This document shows, one piece after another, positions 15,642 through 23,659 of a stretch of 64,000 nucleotides of DNA (position 1 is the stretch's first letter; each line of letters opens with the position of its first letter). The notes below the pieces were generated by a model, which had not been told where the DNA came from, did not search any database, and saw only the letters and a program-made list of their open reading frames with translations. A program made the translations under genes and the position numbers. Source of the DNA: Modestobacter sp. VKM Ac-2985 (GTDB lineage Bacteria; Actinomycetota; Actinomycetes; Mycobacteriales; Geodermatophilaceae); NCBI RefSeq assembly GCF_026967925.1, contig NZ_JAPVBI010000001.1, positions 1,449,894 through 1,513,893 of the forward strand. The letters run 5' to 3'.

Positions 15642-16639
15642 GACTGCTCCGCCGGCGGGGGGAGGAGGACGTCGAGGGTGCTGGTGTCGCCGAGCAGGAC
15701 GTCGCGGGCCTTGCCCGGCCCGGGCGGTGCGCTGACGACGCCGGCCTGCTGCAGCTGGTCGATCAGCTGGCCGGCCTTGGCGAAGCCGACGCGGAGCTTG
15801 CGCTGCAGCATCGACGTGGACCCGAACTGGCTTTCGATGACCAGCACGGCGGCCTGCATGAGCAGCGCGTGGTCGGCGACCTGGCTCGTGTACTCGTCGT
15901 GCGCCGCGGCGTGCTCGTCGACCGGGCGGGCGTTGACCTCGTTCCAGAGGACGAACTGGCCGGTTTCCTCGTCGTCGTCGGGGAGACGGTTCAGCCAGTC
16001 GACCCGCCAGCCGTTGAGCTTCTGGTCGAGCTCCTCGTCCCGGGTGGGGGCGTAGACGCCGAGGAAGGACTCCCCGCAGCCGATCACCTGCGTGCCCCAC
16101 TTCGTCGGCTCGAGGGTGAGGAGCTGGCCGTAGGCCCGGGTGGCCTTGATGAAGAGGCCGAGCATCGTGCCGTCGGCGATCCACCGGCCGCCGTCGACCC
16201 GTGTGTTGCGCACCGCGCGGTTCACGAACTTCGCGACGTCGGGGTAGCCGGTGCCGTGCGGCAGCCGGGGCAGGGTGAGGCTCTTGCCGTTGAAGAGGCC
16301 ACCGGTGTCGGTGACGGTGAGCTCCTTGCCGGTGAGCTCCAGCTCCAGGGTGTCGCCGGCCTCCTCCTCACCGCCGCCGGTGCCCCGGAACAGGGCCAGG
16401 ATCTCGGCGGCGTCGGTGGGGGAGATGTCGAAGGGACCGGCCTCCGCGTCGTGGTTGTCCCAGATCGACACGATCGCCATGCCGGCCGTCCACCGGTTCG
16501 TCGCCGTGACGGTCAGGTTGTGGGTGCCGATGTCGCAGCGGATGCGATGGAGATCGGCGAGGTTGGACTTGCGGTAGGCGTGGGGCGCGACGGCCTGCAG
16601 CGCGGCGCGCAGGTCGGTGGTGCCGACGGTGATGTGCAC
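15638..16639 (-). CDS. Sliding-clamp-like protein fused to an FtsK gamma (winged-helix) domain
   Basis: GAGGAG lies 4 nt before GTG 16639. Residues 1-220 resemble a DnaN-type clamp fold ([33 protein letters not shown], repeated beta blocks), though shorter than a full bacterial clamp. Residues about 258-318 are a clear FtsK gamma domain: [20 protein letters not shown] then [12 protein letters not shown] and KARDVLL. That is close to the C-terminus of actinobacterial FtsK as I remember it. The gamma domain reads the polar KOPS/SRS sites that orient FtsK. No translocase motor is present. The protein may bind host polar sequences or load at replicating DNA; the function is inferred. Confidence 0.78.
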   Translation of the reverse strand: MHITVGTTDLRAALQAVAPHAYRKSNLADLHRIRCDIGTHNLTVTATNRWTAGMAIVSIWDNHDAEAGPFDISPTDAAEILALFRGTGGGEEEAGDTLELELTGKELTVTDTGGLFNGKSLTLPRLPHGTGYPDVAKFVNRAVRNTRVDGGRWIADGTMLGLFIKATRAYGQLLTLEPTKWGTQVIGCGESFLGVYAPTRDEELDQKLNGWRVDWLNRLPDDDEETGQFVLWNEVNARPVDEHAAAHDEYTSQVADHALLMQAAVLVIESQFGSTSMLQRKLRVGFAKAGQLIDQLQQAGVVSAPPGPGKARDVLLGDTSTLDVLLPPPAEQS

Positions 16640-16647
16640 GGGGCTCC

Positions 16648-17481
16648 TCAGGCTGCTGCGGTGTCGGTGGTCGGGCGGGGTGTGGCGCGGTGGCGCTCGA
16701 CCGCGCGGGTGCTGATCTGCAGCCGCGCCGCGATCGCGCCACGCGTCAGGCCGGCGGCGGCCAGCTGGTGGACGGCCTCCCGGCGCTCGACCGGGCGCAG
16801 GTGCACCTGCTCGCCGCGGACGGCCCGGGCGACGGCGACCTCGTCGAAGAGCACCGCGTCGGCGTCACCGAGGACCGGGCGGGCCGCCGGGTCATCGATC
16901 GACTCGTCGTCCCACGCCAGCGGCGGTGGCCACCCACGGCTGGCGGCCAGCGCCCGGCAGCGAGGCGAGGGGCCGTGGGTCATGGACAGCTGCTCGTACG
17001 CCGCGGCGACGGCCCCCGCGGTGTCCCGGTGCACGCGGCCAGCGCCGCGCATCAGCGTCAGGTCCCGGGCCCGGGACTTCGAGAGGCCGAGCACCCCGGC
17101 GACGTCCTCGTAGCGGTAGCCGAGGGCGGCCAGCGCCTGCAGCCGCCGGGCCGTGCCCGCCGGGTCGACGAGCAGCGGGCCCTCGGCCAGGCGCCGGACC
17201 TGCCACCGCTGGGTGCGGCGGCTGGCCACCGAGCGCGCGGGCTGGCGGTCGCGCCAGTGGGCCACGTCGGCGTCGCTTGGCCACACGCTCCCTGCTGCTG
17301 CCGCGTCGCGGCGGCGCCGCTGCCAGCGGGTCACCGTGCGCACCGACACCTGGTAGCGCGCGGCCGCGGCGACGTAGCTGGTGCGGTCGGCGTGGGCGAG
17401 GACCTGCCGGATGACGGCGGGGTCCACGATCACCGGGCCGGTGCCGCGGGTGGCCTCGGTCTGCCGCTTGCGGGCGGTCAT
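16648..17481 (-). CDS. Phage DNA-binding protein with several HTH segments
   Basis: ATG at 17481 overlaps the upstream stop by 4 nt and is preferred to an ATG at 17547. The 277 aa product has at least three HTH-like segments. They are [20 protein letters not shown] (about 35-54), [20 protein letters not shown] (about 125-145) and a C-terminal [20 protein letters not shown] (about 244-263). The last resembles sigma-70 region 4/RNA polymerase-type HTH. It is probably a transcription regulator of the early or late operon. Confidence 0.72.
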   Translation of the reverse strand: MTARKRQTEATRGTGPVIVDPAVIRQVLAHADRTSYVAAAARYQVSVRTVTRWQRRRRDAAAAGSVWPSDADVAHWRDRQPARSVASRRTQRWQVRRLAEGPLLVDPAGTARRLQALAALGYRYEDVAGVLGLSKSRARDLTLMRGAGRVHRDTAGAVAAAYEQLSMTHGPSPRCRALAASRGWPPPLAWDDESIDDPAARPVLGDADAVLFDEVAVARAVRGEQVHLRPVERREAVHQLAAAGLTRGAIAARLQISTRAVERHRATPRPTTDTAAA

Positions 17482-17846
17482 GCCGACGCCTCGCTGTTGG
17501 CCAGCTCCAGCAGCACGTCGGCGTGGCAGGGCCGGTCGGGGGGGCACCAGCAGGCGAGGTCGCGACCGACGAGCTCCCCCAGGTCGAGCAGGTCACCCCA
17601 CGCGGCGAAGAGGAAGAGGGCCCGGTAGGCGTCGACGCACTGCGCCGGGGTGATCGGCCCGCACGCCCGGCCGGCGACCAGGTAGCCACCGACCTTGTAG
17701 GGGTTCCCCCACTTCGAGGGCCGCGCGACCACGACGGCGTCCGCGGGCTTCCGCCAGCCCTTCGACCGCTTCAGCTGGATGCGCCGCGGCGCCAACAGCT
17801 GCTGGCCAGGCACCCACTCGACCCGGTCCAGCTCGGCGGCGGTCAC
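17478..17846 (-). CDS. DUF4326 family protein
   Basis: The 122 aa product matches the family signature: RIQLKRSKGWRKP, then VVARPSKWGNPYKVG, and the C-terminal ACWCPPDRPCHADVLLELAN. DUF4326 proteins are common in phages and are of unknown function; the Cys/His cluster may bind zinc. It overlaps the methyltransferase and the HTH gene by 4 nt on each side. Confidence 0.88.
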   Translation of the reverse strand: MTAAELDRVEWVPGQQLLAPRRIQLKRSKGWRKPADAVVVARPSKWGNPYKVGGYLVAGRACGPITPAQCVDAYRALFLFAAWGDLLDLGELVGRDLACWCPPDRPCHADVLLELANSEASA

Positions 17847-19408
17847 GCGGCACCGTCCAGGGCGGTCGCGACGGCGCTGAGCAGGAACTCGGCGGCGGGT
17901 GGGGTGACGGCGTTGCCGAGCTGGCGGACCCGCTCGCGGCGGTTGCCGAGCACCCGGTAGGTGTCGCCGAAGGCCATGGCCTTCTGGATCTCGTGGGGCT
18001 CGAGCATCCGGAAGGTGCAGTCGTCAACGGCTGGCGTGCTGTGCGGCCAGCCGACGAGGGACTGGTGTCCGGCGGTGGTGATGGTGCGGGCGACCTCGGT
18101 GGTCGGAGTGCACATCTGGCCGGGGTTGCCGCGGGCGGTGTTGTGCCGGACGAGCATGTGATGGGTGCCGGAGGCCGTCATGGTGGCCAGCGGCTCGGTG
18201 ACCGGGCGGTGGGTGGAGCCGCCGCCGCGGAGCTCGGCGATGAAGGCGACCCCGGCGGTGTCGACCGTGCCCATCGTCGGCATCGGCCGACCGGCCGGCA
18301 CGGCCTCGCGCTGGCTGCCGTAGTAGGGCACGACCAGCGCGGTCTCCGACCGGGTCGTCATGGTGCGCATCGGCTCGGCCGCGGCCTGGACCTGCTTGCC
18401 GTCGCGGCCCTCGACGGGGACGACGAGTGCCCGCGTCTCGGTGGTCGTCAGCGTGGCGGTGGGTTCGCTGACCGGCCACGCCCGGGCGTACACGGGGCGG
18501 CCGTCGGCGCCGGTGCGGACGAAGGTGTTGCCGCGGGCCTCGAAGGTGAGGGCCTGGCCGGCGTAGCGGATGAGCCCGGCCTCGATGCGGGCGAGGGTCT
18601 TCGCCGACAGCGGCTTGGCGCGGTCCCCGATGCGCTGGCCGGGCATCGTCCAGTCGATGGCGTGCGCGGCGGGCAGCGCGTAGGGCTCGACGACCGCGCC
18701 GCGGCAGCTGGTGCGCGGGCAGCGGTAGAGGTACTGCTGCCGGTAGCGGCCGACCTTCCGGCCGGGCTTGAAGGTCTGGACGGCGGGGACCTCGCTGTCG
18801 CAGCTGGTGCAGTGCGCCAGCGGGCGGGGAGCAACGTCCGGCCGCGGGTCACCGGCCCGGGTGAAGACGATGTACAGCCGGTCGCGGGACTGCGGCGCCC
18901 GGGGCGCGACCGCGGCGGGGGCGTGCATGGAGTTCAGCGACACCAGCTGGTGGGCGTAGCCCAGCGACGTCATGGCCATCAGCCAGGCGTCCCAGAGCAC
19001 CCACTTCGCGGCGTCGACGACGTTCTCCACCACGATCGCCCGGTAGGCGTGCCGCTCGGCGAACCGAGGGACGTCCCACATCGTGGCCCGGGAGCGCTCC
19101 GCGGCCTCGTCGGGCAGCGTCTCCCCGAACAGGTCCGCCTGTCCGGTGATGCGCTTGACGCCCTTGGCCTGGGAGTGGTTGGTGCACTCCGGGGAGGCCC
19201 ACAGCAGGTCGGTGCGGGGGACGCGTCGGGGGTCGACCTGGGAGATGTCGGCGACCATGTGGTCGGCGTCGGGGAAGTTCTCGGCGTGGGAGTCGACGGC
19301 CAGCTGCCAGTGGTTGGCGGCCAGGCGCAGCTCGATGCCGGGGACGGCGTGCGCGCCCTGCGCGGAGCCACCGGCTCCACAGAAGAGGTCGGTCAGGGTG
19401 AGGCTCAT
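17843..19408 (-). CDS. C5-cytosine DNA methyltransferase with tandem-repeat recognition region
   Basis: ATG at 19408 overlaps the preceding stop by 4 nt. The 521 aa enzyme has motif I (LTDLFCGAGGSAQG), a motif IV variant (WASPECTNHSQAKG with PEC rather than PCQ), motif VI (ENV), motif VIII (QSRDRLYIVF) and motif X (RQLGNAVTPP). A zinc-like insert (CTSCDS, YRCPRTSC) sits mid-protein. The target-recognition region holds about five degenerate repeats built on EPxxTxTTxxTxALVV. It would methylate phage DNA, probably against host restriction. The specificity cannot be read. Confidence 0.88.
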   Translation of the reverse strand: MSLTLTDLFCGAGGSAQGAHAVPGIELRLAANHWQLAVDSHAENFPDADHMVADISQVDPRRVPRTDLLWASPECTNHSQAKGVKRITGQADLFGETLPDEAAERSRATMWDVPRFAERHAYRAIVVENVVDAAKWVLWDAWLMAMTSLGYAHQLVSLNSMHAPAAVAPRAPQSRDRLYIVFTRAGDPRPDVAPRPLAHCTSCDSEVPAVQTFKPGRKVGRYRQQYLYRCPRTSCRGAVVEPYALPAAHAIDWTMPGQRIGDRAKPLSAKTLARIEAGLIRYAGQALTFEARGNTFVRTGADGRPVYARAWPVSEPTATLTTTETRALVVPVEGRDGKQVQAAAEPMRTMTTRSETALVVPYYGSQREAVPAGRPMPTMGTVDTAGVAFIAELRGGGSTHRPVTEPLATMTASGTHHMLVRHNTARGNPGQMCTPTTEVARTITTAGHQSLVGWPHSTPAVDDCTFRMLEPHEIQKAMAFGDTYRVLGNRRERVRQLGNAVTPPAAEFLLSAVATALDGAA

Positions 19409-19782
19409 CGCGCACCAGCTCGGCGGTCGATGGCCTGTACCCACTGGATGCAGACGGCGGCGAGCTGGACGACCTCGGCTCGGCCGGCGAGCTCGTCGCC
19501 CAGCGCGAAGGCCTCCAGCGCTTCGGCGAGTTCCTCGGTGGCGATGGCCACCCACGACCCGTTGCCCTCCGCGGCGGTGGTGTCCGTGAGGATCTTCGCC
19601 TCGTCGGAGGTGGGCAGGCCGTAGTAGTCGGCGACGTCGACCACGTCGGGCGTGTGGCCGGCGGGGAGGCCGAGGTAGTGAGCCAGTCCCGGGCGGAGGT
19701 CCGGGTGGTTCTGCTCGCCCCACTTGGCGTCCTGGCGGGCGCGCTCGGCGAGGAGCTCTTCGATCACGTTCGTGGCGGTCAT
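19405..19782 (-). CDS. MazG-like nucleotide pyrophosphohydrolase
   Basis: ATG at 19782 is chosen because GGAGG lies 6 nt upstream; an ATG at 19788 is too close to it. The 125 aa protein shows ERARQDAKWGEQNHPD at the start and a C-terminal EELAEALEAF followed by AEVVQLAAVCIQWVQAIDRR, the E-E-x-x-E-x-x-D-like helices of all-alpha NTP pyrophosphatases. Phage members adjust nucleotide or alarmone pools during infection. Confidence 0.8.
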   Translation of the reverse strand: MTATNVIEELLAERARQDAKWGEQNHPDLRPGLAHYLGLPAGHTPDVVDVADYYGLPTSDEAKILTDTTAAEGNGSWVAIATEELAEALEAFALGDELAGRAEVVQLAAVCIQWVQAIDRRAGAR

Positions 19783-20063
19783 CGCCATCCTCCGTGCTGC
19801 TGGTCGGCCGGCGGCTTGTCGGCGTAGGGGTCGGGCAAGGGCGGGGGTGTCACGGCGGCGCAGGCGTGCAGCTCGTGGGCGGGCTGCCGCTTGGAGGGGG
19901 CGCCGTGGCGTCGGGCGGCGGCGTAGCCACCGGCCATCCAGATGTCGACGTGGCCCTCGTCGACCGGCTCGACGTCGACGAGGTACTCCTCGCCGGTGTC
20001 GACGTCGACGGCGCGGAGGACCGGGTTCTGGCAGCCCGGGCAGTGGGCGGCGGCGCGGGCCAT
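19779..20063 (-). CDS. Small CPxC phage protein
   Basis: The 94 aa product begins MARAAAHCPGCQNP, with a second Cys in LHACAAV, so a single zinc site is possible. The middle (LVDVEPVDEGHVDIWMAGGY) looks like a small beta domain of the type seen in many actinophage zinc-finger-like ORFs. It overlaps the neighbours by 1 and 4 nt. Confidence 0.65.
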   Translation of the reverse strand: MARAAAHCPGCQNPVLRAVDVDTGEEYLVDVEPVDEGHVDIWMAGGYAAARRHGAPSKRQPAHELHACAAVTPPPLPDPYADKPPADQQHGGWR

Positions 20064-20392
20064 CACGCGCCGCCCTGGTCGGGGAGGGGCAGCGGCTCGG
20101 GACGCTGGCGGGCGGCGTGCTCCCGGACCGCGGTGCGCTCGACGTCGGTGGGGACCAGGTCGAGGCGCACCTTGGCCGGGAGGGCGCGGATGCAGAACTC
20201 GCACACGCGCACCGCCGGCGCCGGGCCGGCCGCCGGGAGCGGGGTGACGGTCTGCCGGTCGCGGTGGCAGATCGGGGCGCCGCCGGGCCGGTTGAGGATG
20301 TGCACCACCGACCCGGCCGGGGTGGCCGCGAGCGGGGTGGTCGGCGCGGTCCGCAGCAGGGTGGCCGCCGGGGTGAAGCTGGCGGCGCTCAC
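20063..20392 (-). CDS. Small phage protein of unknown function
   Basis: GTG at 20392 overlaps the upstream stop by 4 nt. The 109 aa product has an ICHRDRQTV segment and a VCEFCIRALPAKV motif (Cys residues at about 42, 64 and 67) that may bind one zinc. The rest is low in recognisable features. It belongs to the coupled early operon. Confidence 0.6.
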   Translation of the reverse strand: MSAASFTPAATLLRTAPTTPLAATPAGSVVHILNRPGGAPICHRDRQTVTPLPAAGPAPAVRVCEFCIRALPAKVRLDLVPTDVERTAVREHAARQRPEPLPLPDQGGA

Positions 20393-21084
20393 CGGGCACC
20401 TGCCTGGGCGGCGAGCTGGGCGCGGCCGCGGTCGGACAGGACGAGGACCTCTTCGGCGGGTGCGTCGGAGGATCCGTCGCTGCGGGGACGGCGGACCCGG
20501 CCGGAGTCGATGAGCCACCCGTCGCGCTTCAGCTCGGTCAGCCGGGGCCGCACCGTGTAGAGGTCGATGGGGCCGTGGGTGGTGCAGTACCAGCGCCACG
20601 CCTCGGTGGAGGTAGCGCCCTGGGCGCCGAGGGTGGCGAGGTGCTCGAGGAGTCGGCGGCGGGGCTTGCCGGTGCGGCCCATCGCCAGGACGGCGGCCTG
20701 CGCCTCGGCGCCGGTGGCGTCGGCGTGCACAGCCGCGGCGGCCCGGGCGGGGTCGGGCAGGCGCCGCACCGGCGCGAGCGGCTGGTCGGCGGCCACGCGG
20801 GGCGCGTCGTCGGGGTGGCGGCCGATGCCGGGTGCACGCAACGACCCGTCGTCGGCCACCACGAGGCCCGGCCCGGTCAGGGGCGCACCGGGGAGCGGGG
20901 CGACGGCGTACACCTGCGCGCCGGGCAGGGCGTGCGTGCGGCACACCCAGCCGATGAACAGACGCACGAGGCCGGTGGTCGACCCGCACGGGGGCTGGCC
21001 GGGCCGCTGGTGCTCGCAGCCGGTCGCCGGCGGGGCACCGGGCAGCAGCCCCTGCGGTCCGGGCCGGGTCATGGCCGCGGTCAC
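20389..21084 (-). CDS. Winged-helix phage DNA-binding protein
   Basis: GTG at 21084 overlaps the upstream stop by 4 nt (an ATG at 21072 is the alternative). The 231 aa product has an N-terminal cysteine region (GCEHQRPGQPPCGS, then VCRTH) and a C-terminal winged-helix domain at about residues 145-225. That domain runs LLEHLATLGAQGATSTEAW, then VRPRLTELKRDGWLIDSG and EEVLVLSDRGRAQL. Similar proteins in actinophages are annotated as hypothetical DNA-binding. Confidence 0.7.
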   Translation of the reverse strand: MTAAMTRPGPQGLLPGAPPATGCEHQRPGQPPCGSTTGLVRLFIGWVCRTHALPGAQVYAVAPLPGAPLTGPGLVVADDGSLRAPGIGRHPDDAPRVAADQPLAPVRRLPDPARAAAAVHADATGAEAQAAVLAMGRTGKPRRRLLEHLATLGAQGATSTEAWRWYCTTHGPIDLYTVRPRLTELKRDGWLIDSGRVRRPRSDGSSDAPAEEVLVLSDRGRAQLAAQAGAR

Positions 21085-21347
21085 GGGTGCACCGCCGCGG
21101 TGGTGGACGACTGCGTCTCCACACCGGTCAGGTCCCGGGCACGCGGCCGCACGATCCGGCCGTCCTCGCAGGTGAACGAGCTGAGCATCCGCGGGGTGTC
21201 GCCGATGGCCTCGATCTCGGCCGTCAGGTCGGAGGCCAGCTGCTCGGCCGCGTCCGGGACCATGGGGCCGGACGTCCACGTGCGGTGACGGCCCAGCAGG
21301 CGCACCACCCGGCCAGCGCGCACCCCGGCCGGGGTCGGGACGGTCAC
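21081..21347 (-). CDS. Small phage protein of unknown function
   Basis: The 88 aa product starts at GTG 21347 (GTGA overlap). It contains a basic N-terminal half (GRVVRLLGRHRTWTSG) and an acidic helical middle (AAEQLASDLTAEIEAIGDTP). No family recognised. It is kept because of the overlaps on both sides and balanced composition. Confidence 0.6.
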   Translation of the reverse strand: MTVPTPAGVRAGRVVRLLGRHRTWTSGPMVPDAAEQLASDLTAEIEAIGDTPRMLSSFTCEDGRIVRPRARDLTGVETQSSTTAAVHP

Positions 21348-21523
21348 GCCGCACCCCTCGGCGGCGCGGACTGCTCGAGCAGCTCGGTCAGTGCCCGGGT
21401 GCTGCGCTGCCGGTCGGCCCGCTCCCGCGCCTCGGCGACCCGGGCGGCCTTGCCGAGCGCCAGCGCGATGGCCGGCGCCACGAGCAGCACCCACGCGGTG
21501 ACCACGATCGCGACTACCGTCAT
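21344..21523 (-). CDS. 59-residue membrane protein
   Basis: One N-terminal hydrophobic helix (about residues 3-24, VVAIVVTAWVLLVAPAIALA) is followed by a charged helical tail (KAARVAEARERADRQRSTRA). It is one of three consecutive very small membrane proteins (21344-21965) just downstream of the excisionase-like gene. The predicted orientation places the basic tail inside. Function unknown. Confidence 0.6.
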   Translation of the reverse strand: MTVVAIVVTAWVLLVAPAIALALGKAARVAEARERADRQRSTRALTELLEQSAPPRGAA

Positions 21524-21657
21524 CGCGCACCCCGCGGCAGCGCGACGCCGGCCGAGATCTCCTGGAAGGCCTTGACCAGCAGCCAGGCCGCGCACGCCAG
21601 CCCGACGAGGGTCAGGCCCACCGCGGCGGCGGTCTCCCGAGCCTGGTGGCTGATCAT
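21520..21657 (-). CDS. 45-residue membrane protein
   Basis: ATG at 21657 overlaps the preceding stop (ATGA) and the stop overlaps the next ATG (ATGA). The 45 aa product (MISHQARETAAAVGLTLVGL...) has one transmembrane segment at about residues 12-31. Such short genes are easily missed by automatic callers. The double overlap is the main support. Confidence 0.5.
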   Translation of the reverse strand: MISHQARETAAAVGLTLVGLACAAWLLVKAFQEISAGVALPRGAR

Positions 21658-21965
21658 CGGGCGGTGCCGAGGTAGTCGGAGGGCCAGTAGCCCTCCAGCA
21701 CGATCAGCGCGCCGATGAGCCCGCCGAGGACGACGACGGCGAGGAGGAAGAGCGCCCGGGCCTCGGCCGGGCCGTGGCCCAGGGCGCGGAGGCGTCGGCC
21801 GGCGGCCCGGCCGAAGCGCACCAGGCGGGTCCAGCGGGAGCGGCGCACGTAGCGGGTGCGGGTGACCGGGGGGAGCCCGGACCAGACCGGCAGCTCGGTG
21901 GTGGCCGGAGCCGGGGCGACGTCGCCGTCGACCACCGGGATCGGGGTGGTGGGGAGGTGCAGCAT
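21654..21965 (-). CDS. Small membrane protein
   Basis: ATG at 21965 has AAGGAG 7 nt upstream and is preferred to an ATG at 22031. The 103 aa product has a Pro-rich N-terminus, a strongly basic middle (RTRYVRRSRWTRLVRFGRAA) and one C-terminal transmembrane helix (about residues 73-95, ALFLLAVVVLGGLIGALIVL). It is C-tail anchored with the basic part predicted cytoplasmic. Function unknown. Confidence 0.62.
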   Translation of the reverse strand: MLHLPTTPIPVVDGDVAPAPATTELPVWSGLPPVTRTRYVRRSRWTRLVRFGRAAGRRLRALGHGPAEARALFLLAVVVLGGLIGALIVLEGYWPSDYLGTAR

Positions 21966-22091
21966 CGGTACGCTCCTTCGGTCGGGCCCTCCCGCGCTGC
22001 TGACAGGCGGTGTGCGGGAGGGCTTCGTCATGTGCGGGGGAAGGACACCCGGCGGCGGCAGGGCAGGCTCAGTGCGACCGCCGCCGGGGGA

Positions 22092-22337
22092 TCAGGGCGC
22101 CGTGTCGGCGTAGGGCTCGGCCTGGGACCGGAGCCGGTCGACGTAGGCCTCGAGGTCGGCGCGGGCGACCAGGCGCTTGCCGCCGAGGCGGATCGACGGG
22201 ATGACGTCGTTGCGCAGCAGGCCGTAGAGGACGCTGCGGCCGACGCCCAAGAGGGCGGCGGACTCGTCGGTGGGGTGCATCAGCCGGAACGGCACGGCCT
22301 CGGGCGCTAGCGGCAGCTGGATGACATCGGCGGCCAT
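22092..22337 (-). CDS. Excisionase-like helix-turn-helix protein
   Basis: The 81 aa protein is mostly a winged HTH of the excisionase/HTH_17 type: DESAALLGVGRSVLYGLLRN, then VIPSIRLGGKRLVARADLEA and YVDRLR. It is the second gene of the leftward lytic operon. As a small DNA-binding protein near the integrase it is the best Xis candidate, though it lies on the opposite strand from the integrase. It overlaps the Cro-like gene by 1 nt. Confidence 0.75.
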   Translation of the reverse strand: MAADVIQLPLAPEAVPFRLMHPTDESAALLGVGRSVLYGLLRNDVIPSIRLGGKRLVARADLEAYVDRLRSQAEPYADTAP

Positions 22338-22600
22338 CAGGCTGCTGCCTCGTCGGCGCTGCGAACCTTCGCACTGATCGCGGACTTCGGGCACTGGAGC
22401 GCCTTCGCGATGTTCGCGAGGTTGGCGGGGGTGCAGTTGCGCTGCCCGGAGACGATGAGGCTGAGCGTGCTGGGGTGCAAACCGACCTTCTCGGCCAGCT
22501 CCTTCTGGGTGAACTTCGACTGGCTGATCACCCATCGGAGGGCCACCGGGTCGTGATTCAGTTGACCCGGACGGCGCGTCTGTGGTCTGCGCTGCTCCAT
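22337..22600 (-). CDS. XRE-family HTH regulator (Cro-like)
   Basis: First gene of the leftward early operon and divergent from the repressor. The 87 aa protein carries one XRE HTH at about residues 21-75: VALRWVISQSKFTQKELAEK, then VGLHPSTLSLIVSGQRNC and LANIAKALQC. Divergence from a second HTH gene across GCAAAC repeats is the classic Cro/CI arrangement. It probably represses the lysogenic promoter when the prophage is induced. Confidence 0.82.
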   Translation of the reverse strand: MEQRRPQTRRPGQLNHDPVALRWVISQSKFTQKELAEKVGLHPSTLSLIVSGQRNCTPANLANIAKALQCPKSAISAKVRSADEAAA

Positions 22601-22617
22601 GACGACAGACCGTAGGC

Positions 22618-22714
22618 GCAAACATCGCGAAGAGCCAAGACGTTTGCACAAACTCTTGCAAACATTGCGCCTGACCTGCACACTTGCCCGCATGGTCAGC
22701 GTGTCGGTGCAAAC
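22618..22714. promoter_or_regulatory. Candidate operators: four GCAAAC half-sites in the immunity switch
   Basis: GCAAACAT lies at 22618-22625. A perfect 7-bp inverted repeat follows (GTTTGCA at 22642-22648 and TGCAAAC at 22657-22663, spacer 8 nt), then GCAAAC at 22709-22714. All lie in the 169-bp gap between the divergent HTH genes. This region is also less GC-rich than its surroundings. It is the natural binding place for repressor and Cro-like protein. Confidence 0.7.
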
Positions 22715-22756
22715 TTTTCCGAGGGGTCCGGTGGTCCGGATGCGCGAAGGTTCGCG

Positions 22757-22762
22757 TAGCTT
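22757..22762 (+). promoter_or_regulatory. -10 box of the leaderless repressor gene
   Basis: TAGCTT fits TANNNT and ends exactly 7 nt before the GTG at 22770, so the repressor transcript is predicted to start at the start codon. This decides the start against the in-frame upstream ATG at 22692. Confidence 0.6.
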
Positions 22763-22769
22763 GCCGTTC

Positions 22770-23183
22770 GTGTCCGAGAAGCCTCCACAGCCGCCGGAAG
22801 GCAAACTGATCGGCGACGCGATGAAGCGCCGCGGCATGTCCGCCCGCTCCGCAGCCACCGCCTCGGGCATCTCGGACACGCGCTGGCGTCACATCGTGGC
22901 CGGCTATCAGCCCGTCGGTGACCTGTACGTTCCCGTGTCCGGTCCTCCCGAGACGGTCGCCCGCATGGCCCACGCCGTGGGCGTAAAGCCGGAGCAGCTC
23001 TCCGAGGTCGGCCGCGAAGACGCGGCCGCCGAGCTAGCGAAGCTGGAGGAGGCGCTCGCCAGCACGGAGCTACCGGTCGGCTCCGGCACCGAGCCGCTCG
23101 ACCTAGCGGGCCTCAGCGCGGTGCAGATCGAGGCGGTGAAAGCGGTCATCCGCGCCATGCGCGCGGATCGGGGGGAGCACTGA
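22770..23183 (+). CDS. Prophage repressor with XRE-like HTH
   Basis: A 137 aa product from the leaderless GTG at 22770. An HTH at about residues 10-60 (GKLIGDAMKRRGMSARSAAT, then SGISDTRWRHIVAGYQ and ETVARMAHAVGVKPEQLSEV) is followed by a helical C-terminal part. It lacks a LexA/CI-type self-cleavage domain, so inactivation would not go through RecA autocleavage. Instead the next gene is an ImmA/IrrE-like protease, 2 nt downstream. It should keep the leftward early operon silent by binding the GCAAAC operators. Confidence 0.8.
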   Translation: MSEKPPQPPEGKLIGDAMKRRGMSARSAATASGISDTRWRHIVAGYQPVGDLYVPVSGPPETVARMAHAVGVKPEQLSEVGREDAAAELAKLEEALASTELPVGSGTEPLDLAGLSAVQIEAVKAVIRAMRADRGEH

Positions 23184-23185
23184 GC

Positions 23186-23641
23186 TTGGCGCCGTACAAC
23201 CCGTGGGCGGACCTGGGGTCCCGCCCGCACATCTGCTGTGACTCGCACACCGTGGAGCTGCCGACCGGCGTCGGCTGGTGGCTGCCCGACGTCATGGGCA
23301 TCGTGCTCGACCGGCGCCTGACCCGGGTCGAACGGCGCTGCGCGCTCGCCCACGAGCTGCAGCACGTCGACCGCGGCGACGTCCAGGTCTTCGCCATCGG
23401 CCCGGACGGGCCCCGGCTCGCCCAGCGCCAGGAGCGACGGGCCGACCGGGAGGCCGCGCGCCGGCTGGTCGAGGTCCAGGCGCTCGCGCTGGCGATGCGC
23501 GTCCACCCGCACGACCCCGCGGCGGTCGCCGAGGAGCTCGACGTCACCGTCGACGTCCTCCGCTGCCGCCTGGACACCTTGCGCCCCGCCGAGCGGGGAC
23601 TGCTCGTGCTCGATCTCGCCGAGGTCGAGCACGCCGCCTGA
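23186..23641 (+). CDS. ImmA/IrrE-type metallopeptidase
   Basis: TTG at 23186 follows GGGGGAG by 8 nt and lies 2 nt after the repressor stop. The 151 aa protein has the zinc-binding HExxH motif as HELQH (about residue 55) in RRCALAHELQHVDRGD, plus a downstream acidic region (RRADREAARRL). In ImmR/ImmA pairs this protease cuts the repressor after DNA damage and induces the prophage. The pairing and order here match that model; direct cleavage is inferred. Confidence 0.88.
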   Translation: MAPYNPWADLGSRPHICCDSHTVELPTGVGWWLPDVMGIVLDRRLTRVERRCALAHELQHVDRGDVQVFAIGPDGPRLAQRQERRADREAARRLVEVQALALAMRVHPHDPAAVAEELDVTVDVLRCRLDTLRPAERGLLVLDLAEVEHAA

Positions 23642-23659
23642 CCAGATGAGGAGACGCCC

